A stretch of 12,666 nt of DNA from Bacillota bacterium (GTDB taxonomy: Bacteria > Bacillota_E > Sulfobacillia > Sulfobacillales > Sulfobacillaceae): the NCBI GenBank assembly GCA_021802375.1, contig JAKAAL010000043.1, positions 1 to 12,666 of the forward strand, read 5' to 3'. Position 1 is the first letter of the stretch. Every line of letters begins with the position of its first letter. The translations under genes were made by a program, and so were the position numbers. The notes under the pieces were generated by a model that worked only from the letters and a program-made list of their open reading frames with translations, ran no database searches and was not told the DNA's origin. Below are positions 7,136-12,666 of this stretch, piece after piece.

Positions 7136-7733
7136 ATCCCCCTATAGAGGCCCATACCCCGGGCTCCTTGGACTGGGCGCGTGCAAAGCACCGGTAGAAA
7201 GAGACCCTGGCAATAAGAGCGTTTAAAGATCGGTCAATGCGTTCAAGCGTCGTCAGCACTCATTGCTTTGTGAACAAAGGCCATGTTTTCCGTCAACGAC
7301 TGGCTGATCTTGGCATTAGACTTCCCGTGACTCGCACTGATGGCGACAAGTCGTTCCGCACCACGACGCCGGAAAATGATCCCCGCGACACCACCCACTC
7401 GGATAAAGGCGTTCGAGAAACGGCTTAGACGCCCTACCTGTACGTTTCTGCCCTTGGGGATCCTCATCGACTCCCGTTTGCAATTTACCGGCAGTCCGAT
7501 CGCTGTGACAGTCACCAACGACCGGATGGTTCGCGGCGCGTGTACGCAAGGAGGTGACATGTTTCTTACGCCGCTTACGCGATAGCTTTAACCACACGTG
7601 GGCTCCGTCAAGCCGACCCATTTGTCTCTACCCTGGCCTAAAGGCCGGAGCTTGAAGATGCCCATCGCAGCTTCCGCATGTCAGAATAACGAAATTCGGC
7701 GAATTTATTGGGGCCTAACCGCTGGGATAGAAG
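7136..7733. other. Gene-poor stretch downstream of the toxin gene
   Basis: About 600 bases without a recognised gene. A 105-aa open frame on the - strand (7560 to 7243) lacks a ribosome site and known motifs. Visible structure: the right copy of the 28-bp repeat; a 14-bp palindrome CTTTGT-GA-ACAAAG at 7266-7279; a perfect AAGGAGGTGA just before an 8-codon ORF at 7559; and a hairpin GGCC-TAAA-GGCC near 7633-7644. The content suggests decayed sequence. Confidence 0.4.
7174..7201 (+). repeat. Right copy of the 28-bp direct repeat flanking the MNT-HEPN cassette
   Basis: Begins TGGGCGCGTGCAAAGCACCG and matches 6270-6297 at 24 of 28 positions. It sits 39 bases after the toxin stop codon. Its centre, GTGC-AAA-GCAC, is palindromic in this copy only. 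Confidence 0.5.
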
Positions 7734-7767
7734 CGTCGGCTTCCTATTTGATGGAGGAAGCCGACGA
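7733..7767 (-). terminator. Terminator of the tandem-domain exported protein gene
   Basis: A perfect 12-bp stem, CGTCGGCTTCCT (7734-7745) with AGGAAGCCGACG (7755-7766), has a 9-base loop. It starts 12 bases past the gene's stop codon on the - strand. The following - strand bases (CTTCTATCCC) are only weakly T-rich. It may work in both directions. Confidence 0.65.
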
Positions 7768-7778
7768 TTGGACTGTCC

Positions 7779-8987
7779 TTACTTGCGTAAACCAAACATT
7801 TGCGGATACTGGGCAACGATTCCGCTCGACAGATACGCCCCCGCGGTAAACATGTAATCGTAAGCCGCCCCGAAATCCTTGGCCTGAAGTTGATATTTTC
7901 CTGCGGCGAATGCATGGAAGGAGGCCAACAACTGATTCATGTGATGTTGCAGCGTGGCCGATAACGCGCTAGCGCTGATGTACGGATCCGCCTTCGCCAT
8001 AAAGGCGGAGAAGCTGTCCCGGTAGGATGTCATCGCCTTCATGGCGGCCATCTGCCCGGCTGCGTCATGCGCTTTGGTGGCCACCACATAATGAACCATG
8101 TCATTGATATGGCTTTGCCACAAGGGCGTAAACGCCTTGCCAGCTGCCGGGCCGTACACGGAGGCGATCGCTCCGCTTAGCGCCTGAGTATTTTGGTTCA
8201 AGGCGTAGACCCAAGAGGGGTATTGAGGCGATCCGGCATATCCGCTTTCCATCGCCAGTTGGGCCAATATGGCATGTGCTCCCAAAAGCTGATCGAGCGT
8301 TACACGGAGATGGACAGGCAGCGTATTGGGGCTCGTGTTGTTGAATGTCGACGGATATTGTTTGGCGATGGATACCGCGAGATAGTCACCAGCGACAAAC
8401 ATGAAGTTGTAGGCCGAGACCATGTTCTGAGCTGACATCCGATATTTTCCGGCAACGAATGCGTTGAAGGAGGCCATCAATTGGTCCATGTGCTTTTGCA
8501 GCGCGGCCGACAACCTGCTGGCGTTAATGAACGGATCCGCTTTGGCCATGAAGGCGGAGAAGCTGTCGCGGTAGGATGTCATGGCTTTCATCGCGGCCAT
8601 TTGGCCGGCGACGTCGTGGCGTTTCGCGGCCAGCACGTAGTCGACCAAGTCGTTGATGTGGCTTTGCCAGAGCACTTGAAATTGCCTGCCGGCCGCTTTA
8701 CCGTATACCGAGGCCACCAGGTCACTGAGTTCTTGGGTGTTCTGGCCCAAGGCTTTGGTCAACTGAGGGTAGTCAGCAGCCCCAGCATATCCAGCCTGCA
8801 TCGCCAGTTCCGCGAGCACGGCGTGTTCACCTAACAACTGATCCAGGCTTACACGCAGATTGGCACCAGGTGTGCTCGTGGCCGAGGCTGGTGGAGCACT
8901 GGCAGCCAAGGCTCCGGCGGCGGGCATGGTCGCCGCTAATCCCATCGTCAATAGTGCCGTACCCAGCACTGCAACATGCTTTTTCAT
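7779..8987 (-). CDS. Exported protein with two tandem copies of a ~172-residue helical domain
   Basis: 402 residues from ATG at 8987, preceded by AGGAGAG at suitable spacing; a TTG one codon upstream is less likely. Residues 1-30 form a Sec signal peptide (MKKHVAVLG..., hydrophobic core, cleavage near ALA-AS), so the protein is secreted or surface-located. Two domains follow, at residues about 44-215 and 227-398, offset by exactly 183. Shared motifs in order are LRV(S/T)LDQLLG-HA-LA-LAM, G-AG, QNTQ-L, ASVYG-AAG, WQSHIND, then an identical 26-residue block (127-152 and 310-335) and YPxxF at each end. The Ala-, Met- and Gln-rich pattern predicts helical bundles. Similar LLGEHA...SVYG...W--HI sequences occur in Bacillales proteins often mislabelled copper amine oxidase; this link is from memory. 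No catalytic motif is recognised. It appears to be monocistronic. Confidence 0.88.
   Translation of the reverse strand: MKKHVAVLGTALLTMGLAATMPAAGALAASAPPASATSTPGANLRVSLDQLLGEHAVLAELAMQAGYAGAADYPQLTKALGQNTQELSDLVASVYGKAAGRQFQVLWQSHINDLVDYVLAAKRHDVAGQMAAMKAMTSYRDSFSAFMAKADPFINASRLSAALQKHMDQLMASFNAFVAGKYRMSAQNMVSAYNFMFVAGDYLAVSIAKQYPSTFNNTSPNTLPVHLRVTLDQLLGAHAILAQLAMESGYAGSPQYPSWVYALNQNTQALSGAIASVYGPAAGKAFTPLWQSHINDMVHYVVATKAHDAAGQMAAMKAMTSYRDSFSAFMAKADPYISASALSATLQHHMNQLLASFHAFAAGKYQLQAKDFGAAYDYMFTAGAYLSSGIVAQYPQMFGLRK
7794..8309 (-). repeat. Second (C-terminal) copy of the internal domain duplication
   Basis: Encodes residues 227-398 of the exported protein. It aligns without a register change to 8343-8858. 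The best-conserved part is 7983-8060, which encodes 26 residues identical to the other copy but differs from it at 9 of 78 bases, all silent. Confidence 0.85.
8343..8858 (-). repeat. First (N-terminal) copy of the internal domain duplication
   Basis: Encodes residues 44-215 of the exported protein. The linker to the second copy is short and rich in Asn, Thr and Pro (NNTSPNTLPVH). The best-conserved part is 8532-8609. Confidence 0.85.
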
Positions 8988-9000
8988 CAAGCATCTCTCC

Positions 9001-9037
9001 TGTTCATGTTGAACATTCTAGGAGAAGTGGTTTCTCC
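9001..9037 (-). promoter_or_regulatory. Putative promoter with two palindromes upstream of the exported protein gene
   Basis: The - strand has TAGAAT (complement of 9015-9020), a 5-of-6 match to the -10 box. It is flanked by a perfect dyad TGTTCA-TGT-TGAACA (9001-9015), where transcription would begin, and another, GGAGAA-GTGGT-TTCTCC (9021-9037), filling the spacer. The -35 region is poor. The arrangement suggests a regulated promoter with operator sites on both sides of the -10; the regulator is unknown. Confidence 0.4.
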
Positions 9038-9353
9038 CGATGTGGTTCATCCAGTAATACGCCAAGGTGTGGCGATGGGATCTCTCGCCTCTAAAAAATT
9101 GCGTAGCGGTTTATGGGGCTCGATGGGACGCCAACAAGCCATCCGACATGACGGAGGATGGCTTTCGCGCTGCGCTCTCAAGCATTATGGTCAAGGGGAG
9201 TCGTAGGACTAGGACTCGCCCTATTGAACGGATCCCGGTGATGTTCTTATTCTCATGAAATCGTCTTCTAAGCGATGAGGCGAGTGCCTTAGTCGCCTGG
9301 CACGCTCCGAGCTTGAGGGGTTAGCATGGACCCAGCACAGGCACTCACTCGCT
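9038..9353. other. Intergenic stretch between the ROK kinase operon end and the exported protein gene
   Basis: About 316 bases without a recognised gene. A hairpin GCCATCC (9138-9144) with GGATGGC (9156-9162), followed by TTT on the + strand, is present. So is AGGCGA (9278-9283) with TCGCCT (9293-9298), 55 bases after the ROK stop codon. The second could terminate the - strand operon but has no T-run. Confidence 0.4.
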
Positions 9354-10283
9354 TCACCGTCCAAACAAGAGATAGGATCCCCCTAGATAGGGCGCGCGGG
9401 TCGATAACGCACTTGCGACAATTTCGGTTTCAGCCAGCGCACCTGGAAAAAGCTCGTCAGCTAGCGCCTCCCATAGCATGGCCTGCCAATGCATAAAACT
9501 TCCGGCTATGCCGCCAGACAAAACCACCACGCTGGGACGCAGCACCATAATCAATGCACTTAAACCAAAGGCCAGACCGGCGGCGAACGTCTGCCACACC
9601 TTCACCGCCCATGGTTCTTGCTCCATTAAGGGCACTACGACATCCTCCATAAAGCTTTCTACCGGGTGCCCCGCCTCCATACAGAGTCGCCGAAGGCCTT
9701 TTGCCCCAACCACCGTCTCCACGCATCCCCGCTTGCCACAACCACACGGCCATCCCGATCGGTCCATGCTGAGATGTCCGATTTCTCCCGTAGCCGGATC
9801 TTGCAGCAACTGTCCGCCTACGACCAGCCCAGCCGCTATTCCAGTCCCGATCACCACGTCGGCAAACGTCTTGGCCCCATCCAACTGCCGTCCAACACCA
9901 TACTTCCACTCCCCAAGGGTATGGAGTCGCACATCATTTTGCAGGACAACTGGCAACCCAAATCGTTCTCGCCCCATTTTCTCTAGGGGCACGTCGCGCC
10001 ATCCCAAGTTCGCATTGAGTTTAACCATGCCGTTACCGCTGTCCACCACACCGGGAATCCCTAAGACCAGTCCCTGAACGGCTCGTCGGTCTATCGGCAT
10101 CTTGGCACAAAGACTCTCTAGAACATCGAGCACCGCCATAGGGGTGGGCACGGGGGGCGTCGAGCATTGGTCTTCACGCAAAATCTCGCCCCGATGACCC
10201 ACCAGCGCGAGACGGATGTTGGTCCCACCCACGTCGGCCACCCACCCTAAATCCTTGCCGCTCACCCCTACACCTCGAACCAT
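9354..10283 (-). CDS. ROK-family sugar kinase (glucokinase-like), intact
   Basis: Cytoplasmic ATP-dependent sugar kinase of about 309 residues. The phosphate-binding motif DVGGTN is at residues 17-22, the catalytic Asp in QNDVR at 117, and GTGIAAG at about 146-152. The ROK zinc site is complete: GEIGH at 166-170 and CGCGKRGCVE at 180-189. Starts considered are ATG 10283 (used here), GTG 10265 (weak GAGGTG ribosome site) and TTG 10307, directly after the previous stop; none has a strong ribosome site, so translational coupling to the acetyltransferase gene is likely. It is the last gene of the SIS-ROK-GNAT-ROK operon. The substrate could be glucose, fructose, mannose or an N-acetyl hexosamine; ROK sequence alone does not decide, but the context favours an amino sugar. 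Confidence 0.9.
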   Translation of the reverse strand: MVRGVGVSGKDLGWVADVGGTNIRLALVGHRGEILREDQCSTPPVPTPMAVLDVLESLCAKMPIDRRAVQGLVLGIPGVVDSGNGMVKLNANLGWRDVPLEKMGRERFGLPVVLQNDVRLHTLGEWKYGVGRQLDGAKTFADVVIGTGIAAGLVVGGQLLQDPATGEIGHLSMDRSGWPCGCGKRGCVETVVGAKGLRRLCMEAGHPVESFMEDVVVPLMEQEPWAVKVWQTFAAGLAFGLSALIMVLRPSVVVLSGGIAGSFMHWQAMLWEALADELFPGALAETEIVASALSTRAPYLGGSYLLFGR

Positions 10284-10307
10284 GCGGCTGAGGTCAAGGG
10301 CGCCCAA

Positions 10308-11426
10308 CTAAACAAAGTTCAGTCCTGCGGTATCGGGCAATGGAAGGTTCAATCCACTCGGCGTATATAGCCACGTGGCCAAGGTCCGCCGATCACCGTG
10401 AGAGGGCAAAGGAAGCTCATGGAGCCGGGTTTCCGGTTCGGACCAGGCCAGGCCAAGCTCCCCGCTCTCCTCCGATACGACGGACAGCGGGGAGCCGAAT
10501 CGTTCCGTGATCAGGGGATTGGATTCCGTCACCAGGCGACCGAGGTCTAGGATCGACAAAGTCCCCTGATTGGGAACGGGTTCAAGCGAAATACCCCGAT
10601 TAATCAGCTGAGCGCGAAGGCTTACGTCTTCCGGTTGCAGGCGCAGTTCGACCAATGAGGCTCCCATAAGCCGGGTCGCTCGTTCGACCAGCGAAACCAC
10701 GTGGCTTCGAGTGCCAGCCCACTCTAACACCTCCACCCTCGTTCCATCGCGACTGGGGGTTGCCACCGCGTACCCGGCAATCTCACCCTGGACCCCAAGG
10801 GAAAACACCCGGGTCGCTTGCGACCGCGAACGATAGCGCGGCGCGCTAATGGATTTCAAAAAACTGATCATTTCTTCAAAAGTTCGCCGATAGCGGCAGG
10901 TCTCTTGCACATAAACACGATGCAGGGCGTGGGCCACGCTGGCGATATCTGAAACTTCCTCAACCACGGCGGCTTCGTGCTGCAGATCGTGGTCATCTAT
11001 GACCCAGGCGGCCTTCAGCAGTTGGCCGAATGGCACGCAACCTAAACGGTCATAGAGCGGTCTGGCCCCCGACACCAACATCAACGCATACTCAGACCGC
11101 ACGGCTTCCACGATATTATTCAGGATCTCCGTCGCATGCCCACGACCTCGATAGTCGGCCAGCGTACCCACAGAGCCGATGGCAATCGCGGAAAGTTTCG
11201 CGGGGCCAACCACCAACTCACATGGGTAGGTGGCGACCATGCTGATCGGCGTTCCCTGATCGTCCGCGACATAATATAAGTTTTCCGCATTATCCGGGTG
11301 AAAAAGTCTCGCGTATTCCTTAGGCATGCCCGTACCCGGGGGCAACTGCGGCCGAAAAACCCTATCGGCAAGCTCCCCCAAAGCCACAAGCTTCTGACGT
11401 GTTGCCCGTTGAACGTTCATGGCCAT
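10308..11426 (-). CDS. GNAT-family N-acetyltransferase, Eis-like two-part protein
   Basis: Acetyl-CoA-dependent acetyltransferase of 372 residues. The ATG at 11426 is chosen because AAAGGA lies about 8 bases upstream; the open frame runs on to 11759, but that part overlaps the upstream ROK gene in another frame and is not coding. The N-terminal GNAT fold contains the acetyl-CoA loop around DYRGRGHATEIL (residues 91-102) after strand SAIAIGSVGTLA, and YDRLGCVPFG (125-134) as the conserved last GNAT element. A second GNAT-like half and a C-terminal segment follow, as in Eis/COG4552 proteins (about 400 residues). Eis-type enzymes acetylate amines on small molecules. Its place between two ROK kinases suggests an amino sugar or derived compound as substrate; that is inference. 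It ends within 25 bases of the next kinase. Confidence 0.87.
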   Translation of the reverse strand: MAMNVQRATRQKLVALGELADRVFRPQLPPGTGMPKEYARLFHPDNAENLYYVADDQGTPISMVATYPCELVVGPAKLSAIAIGSVGTLADYRGRGHATEILNNIVEAVRSEYALMLVSGARPLYDRLGCVPFGQLLKAAWVIDDHDLQHEAAVVEEVSDIASVAHALHRVYVQETCRYRRTFEEMISFLKSISAPRYRSRSQATRVFSLGVQGEIAGYAVATPSRDGTRVEVLEWAGTRSHVVSLVERATRLMGASLVELRLQPEDVSLRAQLINRGISLEPVPNQGTLSILDLGRLVTESNPLITERFGSPLSVVSEESGELGLAWSEPETRLHELPLPSHGDRRTLATWLYTPSGLNLPLPDTAGLNFV

Positions 11427-11460
11427 CTTATTCGTCCTTTCATCATTTAGGAAAATGCAA

Positions 11461-11487
11461 GGTGTCGCACGGTGATCACATGACACC
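11461..11487. promoter_or_regulatory. Inverted repeat in the ROK-GNAT gap
   Basis: GGTGTC (11461-11466) and GACACC (11482-11487) form a 6-bp stem around the self-complementary GTGATCAC (11472-11479). It lies in the 77-base gap of the operon, about 35 bases upstream of the acetyltransferase start. It could be an operator or a message-processing hairpin; unproven. Confidence 0.35.
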
Positions 11488-11503
11488 CTGGCCTCCGAGT
11501 CGC

Positions 11504-12401
11504 CTAAGGGATCAGGTTCGCCGACCAGGCTAGAGCAAGGCCGCCGCGCATCCCCCCGTCGCTGCCAAAGGCACTCTGGATCACCTCGGGGGGAAAGGGA
11601 AGATAGCGCTGCCACCTGTTCGATAGTGCAGGCCCGATGATCGAGAATTGCCGCACCAGCCCGCCACCGATCACCAACACTTCCGCGTCCACTGCCAAAA
11701 GGGCCACGCCTACGACTTGGGCCACCCACTCCAAGATCTCCTGCCAGTACCGCTGACAATCCCCGTCATGGGGCAGTCGAGCAAAAAATTCCTCCATACT
11801 GGAAATTCCCAGGCGTTCAGCGATGGCTCGTCGAAGGGCTCCACCCCCGGTGGCCTCTTCAAAAGGAGCGTGTCCCTCGGCAAATCCCATTGAAGATCCG
11901 TCCTGCCATGCGTACGCGATCTCGCCCGAGGCGCCATGCGCCCCCTGCTGCACCCGCCCCCCCAGACGTAAAGGCTAGAGCAATTCCCGTGCCCCAATTC
12001 AAGAAGGCTCCGCCATCTCGGTGGGCCAAGTTTCCCCAGAGGCATTCCGCTTGAGCTGCCGCCTTTACGTCATTGCCCAGGGCCAAGGGCTTGCCCTCGA
12101 AGCAGGCGCGTGCCATCTCCGGCAAATGCAACTCCGCCCAGCCAGCCACATTGGGGGCCAAAAGCACCTTATCCGAACGCGTCAAACCCATCGTGGAAAT
12201 CCCCACGCGAGACACGTTAAACGGCCGGATAAGGCCCTTGGCCCGCAAAAAGGCTTGCGTGACGATCTGTTCCGCATGGGCGTCAGCCGCATGCACTATG
12301 CGTTCTTGCGCCAAGATCGCTCCATCGCCGGTACCCACCGCCATCGCCGTTTTGGTGCCTCCAAAGTCAATCCCCAGAGCCACCTCTTGCTCGTCTTTCA
12401 T
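11504..12401 (-). pseudogene. ROK-family kinase-like protein, frameshifted at a seven-G run, no zinc motif
   Basis: The ATG at 12401 is preceded by GGGGAGAG. The N-terminal part is a normal ROK ATPase start (GIDFGGTKTA at residues 10-19, LGNDVKAAA with catalytic Asp 111, NWGTGIALAF at about 135-144). After FTSGG the frame runs off to a false end. Removing one G from the seven-G run (C7 at 11957-11963 on the + strand) restores GGRVQQGAHGASGEIAYAW and a full protein of 298 residues ending ...GLALAWSANLIP at 11504. ROK proteins normally have GEIGH and CxCGxxGCxE; here the equivalent reads GEIAYA with no cysteine cluster, so even the repaired protein lacks the zinc site. It may be a divergent N-acetyl-sugar kinase or a non-catalytic relative. 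It lies 25 bases after the SIS gene. Confidence 0.85.
11957..11963 (-). repeat. Seven-G homopolymer at the ROK frameshift
   Basis: A run of seven C on the + strand (G7 in the coding strand) at the exact point where the ROK frame must change by one base. Homopolymers of this length slip during replication, transcription or sequencing. Confidence 0.9.
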
Positions 12402-12426
12402 CCATCTCTCCCCGTTGGCCCAGACT

Positions 12427-12666
12427 TCATGCTCGCGTGATGGAGACCACCGGACTCAGATTTTGTGGCTGATCGGGGTCGCGATCCCGAGCTACCGCCA
12501 AATTCCACGCCAGCCATTGCAGGGGAAGCACGGCCAGCGGCCCCGATTCCATATCTGGCACAGCATCGGGCAAGGCAATAGAATCGACGGCAAGACCCCG
12601 GCTTCTGCCATGTTCCAACCATCCCGGCGCGGCAATCGCCCACATCGTAGCACCTTGCTTGGCCAG
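12427..12666 (-). CDS. SIS-domain sugar-phosphate isomerase/deaminase-like protein (C-terminal part)
   Basis: The frame is open to the window edge, so the start lies beyond base 12666. The visible 79 residues (LAKQGATMWAIAA..., then SGPLAVLPLQWLAWNLAVARDRDPDQPQNLSPVV) match the C-terminus of SIS proteins of the GlmS/AgaS type, where the P-L-Q-x-L-A-x-x-L-A-V-A-R-x-x-D-P-D-x-P-x-x-L pattern is characteristic. Such proteins bind phosphosugars and catalyse aldose-ketose isomerisation or amino-sugar phosphate deamination. It is the first visible gene of the - strand operon, 25 bases ahead of the ROK gene. Whether it is a deaminase, a GlmS-like protein or another isomerase cannot be told from this fragment. 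Confidence 0.9.
   Translation of the reverse strand: MAKQGATMWAIAAPGWLEHGRSRGLAVDSIALPDAVPDMESGPLAVLPLQWLAWNLAVARDRDPDQPQNLSPVVSITRA

Noticed and set aside
7243..7560. 105-aa ORF on -, considered as a transposase remnant
   Set aside because: No ribosome site, no DDE or other transposase motif, and no terminal inverted repeats found around it.
7549..7562. Sequence TCACCTCCTT on the - strand, considered as a 16S rRNA 3' end
   Set aside because: The flanking bases do not match the conserved 16S tail, and no rRNA lies nearby.
9478..10077. 199-aa open frame on the + strand
   Set aside because: Antisense shadow of the ROK kinase; rich in Pro, Ser, Thr and Arg, with no ribosome site or known motif.
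11427..11759. N-terminal extension of the acetyltransferase frame
   Set aside because: It overlaps the ROK gene in another frame, its composition is not protein-like, and a good ribosome site supports the ATG at 11426.
1..12666. CRISPR array, tRNA, rRNA, or complete insertion sequence
   Set aside because: Scanned by eye: no regularly spaced repeats, no cloverleaf tRNA sequence, no rRNA core motifs, no intact transposase.

Overview
The window carries bacterial sugar-uptake and sugar-metabolism genes. Ribosome binding sites are strong AAGGAGG types, some starts look like GTG or TTG, and base composition is moderate to slightly high GC. These points, together with CUT1 sugar transporters, ROK kinases and a DeoR regulator, suggest a Firmicute. 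An acidophilic or thermophilic Sulfobacillus-like organism is my guess from general protein style only; nothing here proves it.

Layout on the + strand: bases 1-3506 hold a CUT1 carbohydrate ABC transporter with two permeases (the first cut by the window edge) and a large solute-binding protein that has a Sec signal but no cysteine. A structured 239-base gap with a 19-codon leader-like ORF separates the permeases from the binding protein. No ATPase is present, so a shared or distant one is implied.

Bases 4057-5593 (- strand) hold a DeoR-family regulator, a possible 19-aa small ORF and a small P-loop kinase-like ATPase, all on one strand. Bases 5690-6430 and 7136-7733 are nearly gene-free and surround an MntA/HepT-type (MNT-HEPN) toxin-antitoxin cassette. 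Its antitoxin nucleotidyltransferase is intact, while the HEPN RNase toxin is frameshifted. Two related 28-bp sequences lie on either side of the cassette.

Bases 7779-8987 (- strand) encode an exported protein made of two tandem copies of a ~172-residue helical domain, with its own terminator and operator-like palindromes. Bases 9354-12666 (- strand) form a four-gene operon read from right to left: the C-terminus of a SIS-domain sugar isomerase/deaminase-like protein, a ROK kinase broken at a seven-G run, an Eis-like GNAT acetyltransferase, and a second, intact ROK kinase with the full zinc motif. SIS, ROK and acetyltransferase genes together suggest amino-sugar or N-acetyl-sugar phosphate metabolism. 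The transporter and DeoR protein may serve the same pathway, but this is inferred from proximity only.
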